Source: Deltaproteobacteria bacterium
GTDB taxonomy: Bacteria > Myxococcota_A > Polyangia > DRWM01 > JAAZOP01
DNA length: 64,000 bases
Assembly (NCBI GenBank): GCA_016218815.1
Contig: JACRCX010000038.1
Coordinates: 1 to 64,000 of the forward strand
Direction of reading: 5' to 3'
In this document: positions 1 through 8,817 of the stretch, piece by piece
How positions within the stretch are numbered: position 1 is the stretch's first letter
How the letters are laid out: the number at the start of each line of letters is the position of its first letter
Translations under genes and position numbers: made by a program
Notes under the pieces: model-generated
What the model saw: only the letters and a program-made list of their open reading frames with translations
Databases searched by the model: none
Told to the model about the DNA's origin: nothing

Positions 1-246
1 ATCTCCAAGTTCCCCAAGGCGCCGACCGTCGCTCGACGTAGGCCGTTGGCTCGCCTGCGCTACCGCGGCAAGACACACGTCTCAACCGGCCGCCTCCTCG
101 ACCCGCAACTCGCGACCAGGAGGGCACCTTGACATGGCTGGGGTACTACGTTGACCGGATGCAAGCGTCCCCGGCGCCGGGCGGCGCCGACATCCGCCTC
201 GCCGGGCTCCTGCCGGCGGAGGCGGCGGAGTACTTCCGTCTGCGGG
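1..246. other. Window edge, no supported gene
   Basis: No frame gives a convincing protein. A frame open from about position 42 to 276 encodes a tail containing TWLGYYVDRMQ, which could be the end of an unrecognised gene, but no family or start is evident. It overlaps the stop of the VWA lipoprotein on the other strand. Confidence 0.3.
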
Positions 247-1554
247 CTACAGCACCACCGTCGCGCAGCCGACCGTGATCGTCACGTGGGCCCCCGCCGC
301 CTCCTGGATCTCGTCGCACGGGGTTCCGCAGATGCGGATCAGGGTTTCGTCCTCGTTCCACTGCCAGCCCTCGGCGCCCGCGTCGCAGTCGAAGCGGGTG
401 TCCTGCGGGACGACATGTTCGCCGGAGCCGTCGCCCAGGTCGACCATCACGTTGGTGTGGTCGGGATCGGGCGGGCCGAGCGCGGTGGATTCGACGCGGT
501 AGGTGCACGCGAGCGGCAGCACCGTCGCCGCGATGCGCTCGAAGACGGGCGAGTAGTCCGTGTCGCAGCTCGGGAAGCGGATGCCGCCCGTCAGGCGCGA
601 CAGCTTCTGGTACTCGACACCCGACGTCTCCGCCGTGTTGCCGCCCGAGGCGCAGGTCTCGTCGAGCGGCGTGACGGGCTCGTCGGGCTCCAGGACGCGG
701 CTCACGCCGACGATGGAGTGGAAGACCCACATCGGCCGCTCGCGCGTGCCGAACATCCCGGCCGGTTCCAGCGCGTACAGCTCCGTGGCGAAGTCGGCGC
801 CGCCCCACTCGGCCGCGCGGTCGGCGTAGGTCGGGCACTGGTAGTTGGGGCAGTAGCCGGCGCAGTCGCCGGCGCAGCCCTCGCAGCTTTCGGTGCAGCG
901 CGCCGTGGTGTTCGTGCAATTGAAGCTGACGGGGTCGTCGTCGGTGACGGCGATGAAGACCTTCTGCGAGAACGCGCGCAGCACGTCGCGCCAGGCGAAC
1001 ACGGCGCCCGGGTTGGCGGTGCAGGTGTTCGGCGAGCGCGAGGTCCCGTCGTAGCTCCAGAGGAAGATGGTCAGCAGGTCGGAGCTGTTCACGCCGTGGG
1101 CCACGTTGTAGTAGCGGGGCGGGTTGGAGGCCGTGCAGTCCGCGGCGTTGCCCAGAGGCGGCTCCATGCAGAACCCCGCCTGGATCAGGATGACGCGGTA
1201 GTCCAGCCCGGCCGCGTCGAGGATGCCGGCCAGGGAGTCGTTGATCCAGGTCCGCACGCCGTCGCGCTCCTCACCCATGCTCGCCGACTGGTCGATGCCG
1301 ATGATGATGTCCACCGGCATCGGCACCGCCTCGTCGCTCGCCCGCGCGCACGCCGGTCCCTCGTCCCCGTCCCCGACGTCGGCGATCTCGACGTCCCCCC
1401 CGTCGCCCACAGGGACGCAGCGGCCCCCGACGCACCACCGCCCCGCCGGGCAGTCCGTGTTGCGCGTGCATCCCTGTTGCCCCGCCTCGTCCGCGCAGCC
1501 ACCCGCCGCCAGGACGGCCGCCACACCCCACGCCGTGCCTGCCCACCACTTCAT
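247..1554 (-). CDS. VWA-domain surface lipoprotein
   Basis: Predicted exported lipoprotein of 435 aa. The start chosen is the Met of MKWWAGTAW, because it gives a clean signal peptide ending in the lipobox AAGGC with Cys20; the frame is open further upstream but that part is a translated intergenic repeat. A cysteine-rich stretch (CTRNTDCPAGRWCVGGRC, about residues 29-46) precedes a von Willebrand A domain. The MIDAS motif DQSAS lies at residues 88-92 and a later TDDD could supply the distal metal ligand. Many cysteines in the domain suggest disulfides outside the cytoplasm. Family knowledge: such VWA lipoproteins are common in Myxococcota and mostly uncharacterised; adhesion or matrix binding is only a guess. 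It follows the IgGFc-binding-like gene by 108 nt and may share its transcript. Confidence 0.85.
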   Translation of the reverse strand: MKWWAGTAWGVAAVLAAGGCADEAGQQGCTRNTDCPAGRWCVGGRCVPVGDGGDVEIADVGDGDEGPACARASDEAVPMPVDIIIGIDQSASMGEERDGVRTWINDSLAGILDAAGLDYRVILIQAGFCMEPPLGNAADCTASNPPRYYNVAHGVNSSDLLTIFLWSYDGTSRSPNTCTANPGAVFAWRDVLRAFSQKVFIAVTDDDPVSFNCTNTTARCTESCEGCAGDCAGYCPNYQCPTYADRAAEWGGADFATELYALEPAGMFGTRERPMWVFHSIVGVSRVLEPDEPVTPLDETCASGGNTAETSGVEYQKLSRLTGGIRFPSCDTDYSPVFERIAATVLPLACTYRVESTALGPPDPDHTNVMVDLGDGSGEHVVPQDTRFDCDAGAEGWQWNEDETLIRICGTPCDEIQEAAGAHVTITVGCATVVL

Positions 1555-1610
1555 CGCCGATCTCCTCACCGGCCGCCAGGAGCCAAGGACCGGGATCCGA
1601 CGACTTCCCC

Positions 1611-1634
1611 TCCGCGTCTCTGCGTCTCTGCGCG
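1611..1634. repeat. Short dispersed repeat (cgcagagacgcagag type)
   Basis: Between two lipoprotein genes, the minus strand reads CGCAGAGACGCAGAGACGC, a heptad-like repeat of a kind often seen between genes in environmental bacterial genomes. Read through on the minus strand it would add RRDAETRRG upstream of the chosen start of the VWA lipoprotein, which argues against the longer start. Confidence 0.55.
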
Positions 1635-1662
1635 ACACTCCTTCCGGCTCCCGCCGGGTGCT

Positions 1663-3645
1663 TCACAGGAACGGGCTGATCGGGTCCACGTCCAGGCCGC
1701 CGGGGTACATGTACGACGTGTAGTTGCCGTATCCGTAGCAGGTGATGCCGAACTCGACGGTCGAGCTGATCGCGTGCGACCCGCCTTCGATCTGCACGCG
1801 CGCGACCCCGAAGCCGGTGTCGCCGATCGGCGTGAACCCGGTCACGGCCGATCCGTCCAGGAGGACGCTCGCCCCCGCCGGCGCCGTGACGTTGACCCAG
1901 TTCTCGCCGTGCTGCCCGATGGCCGGATCCTCCCGGAAGTCGTCCGGCGCCAGGAAGTTGTAGGCGGTGCGGTACTGCTGGGTCGGGACGGCGAGCGACA
2001 TTGACGGATCGCCGATCGAGTCGGTCACGCTCCCCTGGCCGTAGAGGAACTGCACCACCAGCAACGGCTCGGTGCCTTCCACCTCGAAGTCGTCGGGGGA
2101 GGTGGCGTCGACCGGGGAGGCGAACTCGACGAACTCGCCGCGGTCGAGGTCGCGCGGCGCCCAGGCGTCCGGCATGAACGTGACGTGGTTGCCGTCCTCG
2201 CGCGAGATGACGCGCCAGACCGAGGGCTCGTCGACGACCGGCTCCGGCCGCGTCGCGAGGTAGTTGGTGCTCCACGCCTCGAGCGGGAACATCTGCTCCT
2301 CGAGGTGATCGCAGGCCCAGCGATCGAACGGCACGAAGCTGCAGTCGTGGCCGCTGAACACCGCGATCGGCTTGGTGGCCTCGATCAGGGTCCCGGTGAG
2401 GTCGTAGTTGCGCCCCAGGTCGCAGTAGCCCGCCATGACCTCGTTCGGCGGCGGCGGGCTGGTCGGGTGCAACTCCTCGCGCACGATGCTGCACTCGGTG
2501 GGCACCGCGGACAGGATCTGCAGCACGTCGTACTTGTCCACATGGAAGGTCGCCGTGTCGCCGGCCCCGTAGGCATCGATGCCGCTGCCGGTCGTGCCCG
2601 CCGTCGTGTCGGCCTTGAACGTCACCGTGAGGTCGGTGTCGTCCTCGACGCCGACCACGGCGAGGAAGCCCGGCGTGCCGGAGTAGGGGTAGACGTCGGG
2701 GTCCGGCGCCGTCTGGTTCTGCCGCCACATGAAGGTCGGGCGCGAGGCGACCATGTAGTTGCCGGTGAGGACGTGCTTGGGCAGGAGCAGCGAGGCGTCG
2801 TTGCTGTACGAGCCGATCATCGGGATCGGCCAGTACTCCAGCGGGTTGAACTGGTACACGGTCACGGGCACATCGCTCTTCACCCGGTAGGCGGCGCCGT
2901 GGACCAGATCGGAGTGGAACGTCAGCGGCGGCAGCGTGCCTGTTGCCGGCTTGCGGATCGCCTCGTTCCAACCCAGCTCGATGACCTGTGTCGAGTTCGG
3001 CGCGACCGTGACCTCGGCCAGGATCGACGTCGGTCCCTGCACCTCGACGTGAGCCGCGTCGTCCTGCCGGTTGCCGACGACGAAGGCGAAGTGGAAGCTG
3101 TCGAGGAAGTCGGTGCGGAGCTGCGAGTTGATCGTCTGCGTCGCCCAGTAGTCGCAGCCCTCGTAGGAGTTGGCGAGCCGGGCCTCCATGCAGGCCGGCG
3201 AGAGATCGGTGCACTCGCCGCTGACGCAGGTCTCGCCGCGGTCGGGGTCGCAGTCGTCGGTGACCCACGCCAGGCCGTCGCCGTCGCAGAACCGCGCGTG
3301 CATGTCGTCCGTGCAGCTCGATTCTCCCGGCCGGCAGACGCGGCATCCGACTTCCGGCACGCAGACCGCCGTCGGATCCGCGCACTCCTCGAACGACTCC
3401 CAGCCGTCGCCCGTCGCGTTGCACGTGTACGCGTCCCCGCCCTCGCATTGGATCATGCCGGGCGAACAGGTCACGACCTCCGGGACGTCCGAGCCGTCGG
3501 CATCGGCGTCCGGACGGGTGTCGCCGTCCGAGCCGCCGTCGTCGTGCCCGGTCGTCTCCCCCGTGTCGTCCGTGCCGGGCGAGCAGCCGAGCGTGCCGGC
3601 GGCCGCCAGGATTCCGACCCACCACATCGGGAGCGAGGTCCGCAT
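1663..3645 (-). CDS. IgGFc-binding-like surface lipoprotein
   Basis: 660 aa. The signal peptide ends at lipobox GTLGC (Cys21), followed by a short acidic Asp/Gly tether. Residues about 59-150 hold closely spaced cysteines with two repeats of a stalk type (CSPGMIQCEGG..., CRPGESSCTDD...). The rest is one large beta-rich domain resembling the IgGFc-binding protein N-terminal family found in many Myxococcota lipoproteins: VVGNRQDDAAHVEVQGP near its start and repeated calls to THP-like strands. Family knowledge: the domain is named after mucin-binding animal proteins; its bacterial role is unknown, surface binding being plausible. Head-to-tail with the VWA lipoprotein downstream and the beta-barrel gene upstream (79 nt or more). 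Confidence 0.8.
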   Translation of the reverse strand: MRTSLPMWWVGILAAAGTLGCSPGTDDTGETTGHDDGGSDGDTRPDADADGSDVPEVVTCSPGMIQCEGGDAYTCNATGDGWESFEECADPTAVCVPEVGCRVCRPGESSCTDDMHARFCDGDGLAWVTDDCDPDRGETCVSGECTDLSPACMEARLANSYEGCDYWATQTINSQLRTDFLDSFHFAFVVGNRQDDAAHVEVQGPTSILAEVTVAPNSTQVIELGWNEAIRKPATGTLPPLTFHSDLVHGAAYRVKSDVPVTVYQFNPLEYWPIPMIGSYSNDASLLLPKHVLTGNYMVASRPTFMWRQNQTAPDPDVYPYSGTPGFLAVVGVEDDTDLTVTFKADTTAGTTGSGIDAYGAGDTATFHVDKYDVLQILSAVPTECSIVREELHPTSPPPPNEVMAGYCDLGRNYDLTGTLIEATKPIAVFSGHDCSFVPFDRWACDHLEEQMFPLEAWSTNYLATRPEPVVDEPSVWRVISREDGNHVTFMPDAWAPRDLDRGEFVEFASPVDATSPDDFEVEGTEPLLVVQFLYGQGSVTDSIGDPSMSLAVPTQQYRTAYNFLAPDDFREDPAIGQHGENWVNVTAPAGASVLLDGSAVTGFTPIGDTGFGVARVQIEGGSHAISSTVEFGITCYGYGNYTSYMYPGGLDVDPISPFL

Positions 3646-3724
3646 CGATGCACCTCCCCGGGCCCATGGCCCGTTCCGGAACCGTCCTGTCTCGGGCGGA
3701 GGATGCCATCCGGATCGCAGGTGG

Positions 3725-4300
3725 TCAAATCGGTTCGGCCGGAGGCTCCTCGCTGCCGAGCGTGAAGTCGACGCCCACCAGAACTCCCAGCGTCCCCGCC
3801 TCGGCCCGGAAGTCGAAGCCCTGTGCGAGGTGCAGGAAGCAGCCGACCGCCGCCACCGGCCAGACGTAGCCGTGGTAGCCGAAGACGTTCGTGTGCGGAC
3901 TGTCGAGCGGCAGACCGCCCGCGGCGCCCAGCGCCCCGTAGACGGTCCACAAGTCGGTCAGGTGGAAGTCCCAGCGCACCGTCAGCGGGAACGTGATGCG
4001 CTGGAAGTCGCGCGAGGAGTCCAGGAAGTACTGGTAGCCGGCGCCCAGCTCGATCGCCATCGATTCGTTGAGGTACTCGATCGCACCGTTCGGCACGATC
4101 GGGAAGGCGAAGCGGAACTCTCCCCCGAAGCCCGTCAGGTACCACCCGCCCAGGAACGAGAACATCACCTCCGGGTGCGGCCGGTCCTCCTCGATGATCC
4201 AGTTCGTCCGCGCCGCCTGCGCCGGCACGGCGCCGAGGAGCAGGGCCAAGGCGATCGCGATTCGCGCCGGAGTGGTAGAGTGGCGGACGGCGGATCCCAT
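3725..4300 (-). CDS. Putative outer-membrane beta-barrel protein
   Basis: About 191 aa from the Met of MGSAVRHSTT; an earlier in-frame Met at 4339 would overlap the divergent gene at 4322, so the shorter start is preferred. A cleavable signal peptide (hydrophobic ALALLLGAVPAQA, cleavage after AQA) is followed by alternating amphipathic strands rich in aromatic and glycine residues (FSFLGGWYLTGFGGEFRFAF, ELGAGYQYFL), typical of small outer-membrane barrels. No specific family is certain. Divergent from the lipoprotein at 4322 with about 20 nt between starts, so the promoters must overlap the coding sequences or sit very close. Confidence 0.65.
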   Translation of the reverse strand: MGSAVRHSTTPARIAIALALLLGAVPAQAARTNWIIEEDRPHPEVMFSFLGGWYLTGFGGEFRFAFPIVPNGAIEYLNESMAIELGAGYQYFLDSSRDFQRITFPLTVRWDFHLTDLWTVYGALGAAGGLPLDSPHTNVFGYHGYVWPVAAVGCFLHLAQGFDFRAEAGTLGVLVGVDFTLGSEEPPAEPI

Positions 4301-4321
4301 GCGGACCGATGATGAGCACAG

Positions 4322-5254
4322 ATGAGCGCACGCCGACAAGTCCTGCTTTGGTCAGCCGCCGCGGGAGTCGCCCTCCTGGCCGGGGCGACCGGCTGCCGCC
4401 GGATGCGCGAGCTGCCGGCGCACGGGACCGTCCGCGCCCGCGGGCTGGAGGTCTTCCTCGACGGGCTGCGCCCGACCCTCGTCGCCGACCTGCGGGTCGA
4501 GGTCATCGGCGCGCTGCCCGGCGCGGCGTACGACATCGGGCCCGCGTTCGCCGCCTCGGGCGCGACGGCCGACGGCGGCGGCGGCGACTGGCTCTGCGCC
4601 GGCGAGGCATGCTCGACGCCGGTGGACACCGGCACCGAGCTGTACCCGGTCGAGGTCCGCTACCTGCTCGACCAGCTCGGCGGGACGTCCGGCCTGGCGT
4701 GGCCGATTCGGGTGCGCTTCGAGATGCGCGAGGTGAACGCCTCCGGCCGTTCCCGGCTGGTCGAGGCGGGTGACGAGAAGCCGCTCGACGAGGCGTGCGA
4801 ACGTCTGGCCCGGGTGCCGCTCCAGGTGCACCAGGCGTTCCGCGCCCAGGCCGGGGCGGAAGGCGAGCTGACCGTCGAGGAAGCGCGCGCGGTGGGCGGC
4901 TGCGAGGGCCCGATGCTGCACCTGGAGCTGGCGCACCGCGTGATGCCCCTCCCCGGGACGGCTCCGGTCGTGCGACTCGCGATCGGCATCCCCGGTTTCG
5001 AGGAAACGGCGTGTCGCGGACTGCACTGCGAGGTGCGGCTCGAGCCGCCCGATCGCGGCACCGCCGTCATCGACAAGCCGCTCGGCACCTCGCTCGCCGC
5101 GCTTGCCCGTCCCGCCGCCCGCGCGCAGGTCCACGTCTACCTCGAGCGGCGGCCCGACGTCGCGCCCGTCGACGCCGCCGCGGCGCCGGCCGGCCAGGTT
5201 CTCGACCACTACGTCTTCGATCTCGTCTCGCCCGGCGCCGGCGTCGTGCCGTAG
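4322..5254 (+). CDS. Lipoprotein of unknown function
   Basis: 310 aa with signal peptide and lipobox GATGC (Cys25). The mature part is beta-rich with scattered cysteines (LCAGEACS near 100, CRGLHCE near 225), suggesting disulfides in the periplasm. I recognise no family. It precedes the radical SAM gene by 66 nt on the same strand and could be co-transcribed. The start region GATGAGCACAGATGAGCGC resembles, weakly, the ATG-bearing repeat found at 27461 and 28199. Confidence 0.7.
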   Translation: MSARRQVLLWSAAAGVALLAGATGCRRMRELPAHGTVRARGLEVFLDGLRPTLVADLRVEVIGALPGAAYDIGPAFAASGATADGGGGDWLCAGEACSTPVDTGTELYPVEVRYLLDQLGGTSGLAWPIRVRFEMREVNASGRSRLVEAGDEKPLDEACERLARVPLQVHQAFRAQAGAEGELTVEEARAVGGCEGPMLHLELAHRVMPLPGTAPVVRLAIGIPGFEETACRGLHCEVRLEPPDRGTAVIDKPLGTSLAALARPAARAQVHVYLERRPDVAPVDAAAAPAGQVLDHYVFDLVSPGAGVVP

Positions 5255-5320
5255 GTGTCGAACCGCGGGTTGTCCGCCGCGAGCGAGCCGCGCTATGCTC
5301 CATCCCCCAGGAGGAGGAAC

Positions 5321-6715
5321 GTGGCCGTCGAAATGTACATGCAAACCGGGAATCTCCCGCCGGGCTCGGTCGCCGCGCCCGGGACGGTCGCCGCGCGCCT
5401 GCCGCCCGACTGCGTGCTGCTCCCGGTGGCCCGGGGCGAGCTGCTCGTGTCGCGCGGTCATGCGGTGTTCTGCCGGATCCCGGCCGAGGCGGTCGCGGCG
5501 GTGCGCGCCGTGCTGGCCGGCGCTTCGGACGTCGCGGCTCTTCCCGAGGCGCTGCGCGGGCAGCTCGACCGGCACGGCTTCTTCGGTCCGCCGCGGCGCT
5601 CGTCGCCCGAATCCCCCTCCGTCCAGCTCCAGCTCACCAACGCCTGCAACCTCGTCTGCTCCTACTGCTGCACCAACTCGGGCCGGCCGCGCGCCGCCGA
5701 GCTGGGCCTGGGGCACTACCGCGCCATCGTCGAGGACGTCCGCCGCACGATGGGGAAGGGCGCCCGGGTCGCGATCCTGGGCGGCGAGCCGTTCCTGATG
5801 CCGTGGGCGATCGACCTGTGCGAGCGGATCGTCGAGCTGGACCTCCAGCTCACGATGTTCACCAACGGCATCCCATTGACCCAGGGTGACCTCGCGCGGC
5901 GGGTCGCCGCGCTCACGGTGCGCGGCGCGCAGGTCCGCATCAGCCTGGCCGGCGCGACCGAGGCGGCGTGCGACGCGCTTTCGGGTGCGGGGCGCTTCGA
6001 CGCGGCGCTGCGGGCCGTGCACGCGGTCGTCGACGCCGGCGGGACGGCCATCGTCGACGTCATGCTGCTGCCCGCCCACGTCGGGACCGTCGCCGAGAAC
6101 CTCGCCGACCTCCGGCGCCGTCTCCCGCCCGCCACCAAGGTCACGCTCGGCGTGCTCTACCTCTCCGGCCGCGAGACCGGCACGAACCTGTTCGGCTCGC
6201 GCGCCGACCTGGAGGCGGCGCTGGACCGCGTCGCGTTCGAGGCGGGGGAGCGGATCGCGGCGACGGCGCCGAGCCCGGTCGCGGAGCGGCGCGAGGGCTG
6301 TTCCTGCGCCCTGGGCCACCACCTGCACGTGCGCAGCGACGGCTCGCTCTTCACCTGCTTCAAGATGGAGGAGAAGGTCGGAGACCTGGGCGTCGAGTGC
6401 TTCGCCGACGCACTGGCGGCCGTTCGGTCCCGTCCCCACCCCGCGGTGGAGCTGGCCCGCTGCGCCGACTGTGCCCTGAACACGCTTTGCGGCGGTGGCT
6501 GCCGCTCCGAGAACCTGCAGTACACGGGCGACCCCGAGGTGCCCGTGTGCGGCCCGTGGCGCGTGCGCGTGCTCAGCGAGCTCCTGGCCGAGGACCGTCC
6601 CAGCGCCATGGAGTGGCCCGCGCCGCACCTGCTCAGCGAGGCGCGCGCGCGTGGGCTCGAGGCGCCGGAGGCGCTGGTGCCCGTGGTGCCGTCCCGGCAC
6701 CTGCTCGACACTTGA
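5321..6715 (+). CDS. Radical SAM/SPASM maturase-like enzyme
   Basis: 464 aa. The GTG at 5321 is chosen because GAGGAGG sits 4 nt before it; the open frame back to 5255 lacks such a site. Residues 1-105 form a small N-terminal domain resembling the recognition domains of peptide maturases. The radical SAM cluster motif is CNLVCSYC (Cys109, 113, 116), with GGEPF (GGEP motif) downstream. The C-terminal SPASM-type cysteines (CSCALG, CFKMEE, CADC, CGGGC, VCGP) would bind auxiliary iron-sulfur clusters. Family knowledge: such enzymes modify ribosomal peptides or proteins by radical chemistry. The substrate is unknown; the next gene, with a proline-rich tail, is a possible partner. Confidence 0.88.
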   Translation: MAVEMYMQTGNLPPGSVAAPGTVAARLPPDCVLLPVARGELLVSRGHAVFCRIPAEAVAAVRAVLAGASDVAALPEALRGQLDRHGFFGPPRRSSPESPSVQLQLTNACNLVCSYCCTNSGRPRAAELGLGHYRAIVEDVRRTMGKGARVAILGGEPFLMPWAIDLCERIVELDLQLTMFTNGIPLTQGDLARRVAALTVRGAQVRISLAGATEAACDALSGAGRFDAALRAVHAVVDAGGTAIVDVMLLPAHVGTVAENLADLRRRLPPATKVTLGVLYLSGRETGTNLFGSRADLEAALDRVAFEAGERIAATAPSPVAERREGCSCALGHHLHVRSDGSLFTCFKMEEKVGDLGVECFADALAAVRSRPHPAVELARCADCALNTLCGGGCRSENLQYTGDPEVPVCGPWRVRVLSELLAEDRPSAMEWPAPHLLSEARARGLEAPEALVPVVPSRHLLDT

Positions 6716-6737
6716 ACCCGGGGGGAGGAGGACGACC

Positions 6738-7469
6738 ATGCCGACACCGCTTGCCATCTGCCTGGAGGATCTCGACGCCGGATCGCCCGGCGCGCGCTAC
6801 CTGCGTTGCGTGGCAGTGCCCGGCCGCCAGCCGGGGCTGCGCGTCGACCCCGCCGGCGTCGTGTTCTGGCGGAGCGAGGGTCCGGTCGCCTGCGAGCTGT
6901 GGGTCTCGATGGACCAGCGGCTGATCCTGTACCGGCCCGAAGGCGCGCCGGCGGTCGTCGTCCGGCGTTCCGGCCGGGCGCTCGAGGTCCCGGTCGGCAA
7001 GCCGGTCGTGCTGCTGGATCAGGACGGTTTCGAGGTCGGAACGAAGCGGCTGCGGGTGCACGTGCACGGGGAGGCGTCGGCCATCGCGGCGCCTTCGTAC
7101 CTTCCGGCGCCGGAGCGGACCGAGGCGCGGGGCGGCCTGCGCGGCGCCGCGGCCGCCGTGGCGATCGGGGCGGCGCTGGGCGGCGCGGCGCTGTTCGAGG
7201 TGCGCTGCCATCCGCCCTCGCCGGTTCCTCCGACCCCGCGGGGCGATCAGGAGGACGCGGGCGCGCCGCCCGCCGAGGACGCCGCCGCGCAGCCGGACAT
7301 CGAGGTCCGCGTCCAGCCGCCGGCCATTTCTCCGATGCAGCCTCCCCCGCCGCCGCCTCCTCCTCCGGAGCCGATCGAGGTGCGGGAGAACCCGCCGGGC
7401 GCCCCCGCGCCCGACATGATGTCCCCCGAGAAGACGGGCGAGGTCCCCGAGGATCCGTCCAAGCCGTAA
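6738..7469 (+). CDS. FHA-like, single-pass membrane protein with Pro-rich tail
   Basis: 243 aa. ATG at 6738 follows GGGGGAGGAGG. Residues 1-115 are predicted beta-sandwich and end with GKPVVLLDQDGFEVGTKRL, reminiscent of a divergent FHA or FHA-like fold, though the phosphopeptide-binding Arg/Ser/His set is not obvious. A hydrophobic segment (about 134-153, AAAAVAIGAALGGAALFE) is followed by an acidic and polyproline tail (nine prolines in a row near 205). It begins 22 nt after the radical SAM gene, so the two are probably translated from one message and may act together. Function not established. Confidence 0.6.
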   Translation: MPTPLAICLEDLDAGSPGARYLRCVAVPGRQPGLRVDPAGVVFWRSEGPVACELWVSMDQRLILYRPEGAPAVVVRRSGRALEVPVGKPVVLLDQDGFEVGTKRLRVHVHGEASAIAAPSYLPAPERTEARGGLRGAAAAVAIGAALGGAALFEVRCHPPSPVPPTPRGDQEDAGAPPAEDAAAQPDIEVRVQPPAISPMQPPPPPPPPPEPIEVRENPPGAPAPDMMSPEKTGEVPEDPSKP

Positions 7470-7544
7470 CCCGCCGACCAACAACCAATTGCCCTTCGCG
7501 GCCCGGCGAGTATCATCCGGCGCGTCCGGGAGGGAAGGAATTCC

Positions 7545-8318
7545 GTGAGGCCCACGCGTCCAGCGCTCCTCGTCGTCGCTGCGCTCGCCGTTTCGTGCGG
7601 CCCGTCGCGCGAGGAGTGGCAGGCGCAGCTCGACGAGGCGGACCGGCTGAGGCGCGATCTGGAGCAGCGGGACTGGCAGCTCCGCGCCGATCAGGAGCGG
7701 ATCGACGGGCTGGTCGCCGAGCAGGAGCGGTTGCAGCGGTCGCTGGCGGAGCTGCAGGCGCGGTACGACGAGGAGACGGCTCGGCTGCAGCAGAGCGTGG
7801 ATTCCCTGCAGATCGTGGTGGACCAGGCGCGGCGGCAGGACGCCGAGCAGGCCGCGTACCCGACGGCGCTGCTCGGCAGTGCGCCGCTGCCGGAGTCCGT
7901 CGGGCCGCGGGAGGTGGCGACGCCGCCGATCTCGATCCGGCGCGTCGGTCTGGAGTGGCACTTCCGCAGCTCGCACGGCGGCGAGGCCACGGTCTCGTTC
8001 TCGGCAGGCGTGCGCGAGGATCTCTCGGACTACTGCACGATGTGCACGATCTGGGTCCGGGCCGCGTGCACGTCCGGGGAGGTCACGCTCACCGATGTGC
8101 GCGCGATCGCCGAGACGGAGAACGTCATGGACATGGGCGCCGGCGACACCGCCGAGATGTCCAGCGCCATCTTCCGCTACGCGCCGCTCGACGCGCACCC
8201 GGAGCGCTGCGACATCACCGTGTCCCTGGCCGAGACGTCCGACGAAGGAGGAGGCGTGCTCTTGGGCCGCTTCTGCTGGACGGACGACGGCGAGGTGCGC
8301 GATCGCGCCTGCCGCTGA
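7545..8318 (+). CDS. Coiled-coil lipoprotein
   Basis: 257 aa from a GTG start preceded by GGGAGGGAAGG. Signal peptide with lipobox AVSC (Cys18), then a strong heptad pattern from about 25 to 105 (many Leu, Glu, Arg, Gln), predicted coiled coil, then a beta-rich C-terminal domain with cysteine pairs (YCTMC and CDIT...FCW). Likely periplasmic, inner- or outer-membrane anchored. No family recognised. Same strand as the radical SAM/FHA-like pair, 75 nt after the latter. Confidence 0.7.
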   Translation: MRPTRPALLVVAALAVSCGPSREEWQAQLDEADRLRRDLEQRDWQLRADQERIDGLVAEQERLQRSLAELQARYDEETARLQQSVDSLQIVVDQARRQDAEQAAYPTALLGSAPLPESVGPREVATPPISIRRVGLEWHFRSSHGGEATVSFSAGVREDLSDYCTMCTIWVRAACTSGEVTLTDVRAIAETENVMDMGAGDTAEMSSAIFRYAPLDAHPERCDITVSLAETSDEGGGVLLGRFCWTDDGEVRDRACR

Positions 8319-8463
8319 AGCGCCGCTCCCCTGTCCGGGCCCCGGTGCGCCTGCCGAGCCTTCCGCACACTTGCTGTCGCACCTGCGGCCCGGTCAAGGG
8401 TGGTTACTTTGCCCCCGTTCGCGGCCAGGGGGGTCGCGACATGATGTTCGAGGAGGTTGAACC

Positions 8464-8763
8464 ATGCGCGTACTGATGAAGGTTTCGATTCCGGTGGAGG
8501 CCGGCAACAAGGCGCTGAACGACGGCTCGCTGTCCGGGACCATAGCGGGCTTCGTCGAGGAGGTGCGTCCCGAGGCGAGCTACTTCGTGACCGAGGGCGC
8601 CGCGGGACGGACGGCGTACTTCGTGTTCGACATGAAGGATTCGTCGTACATGCCGTGGATCGGCGAACGGTTTTTCACCAACCTCAACGCGTCGATCGAG
8701 TTCAAGCCGGCGATGAACCTCGAGGACCTCAAGACCGGTCTCGGCCGGATCAAGAAGGGATAG
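8464..8763 (+). CDS. Small conserved hypothetical protein
   Basis: 99 aa, preceded by GAGGAGG with good spacing. Sequence begins MRVLMKVSIPVEAGN and ends FKPAMNLEDLKTGLGRI; the layout (strand, long helix, strand, helix) fits a ferredoxin-like alpha/beta fold similar to widespread small proteins loosely related to DUF3303. No catalytic residues can be assigned. Cytoplasmic. The 145 nt upstream contain no other gene. Confidence 0.7.
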   Translation: MRVLMKVSIPVEAGNKALNDGSLSGTIAGFVEEVRPEASYFVTEGAAGRTAYFVFDMKDSSYMPWIGERFFTNLNASIEFKPAMNLEDLKTGLGRIKKG

Positions 8764-8817
8764 CGGACCCCGGCGACCGAGCCGTCGTTCGCGGTCCTGG
8801 AGATTGCGGGGGCCGGC

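Noticed and set aside
1555..1638. Longer N-terminus for the VWA lipoprotein
   Set aside because: The extra residues come from an intergenic repeat and would bury the signal peptide.
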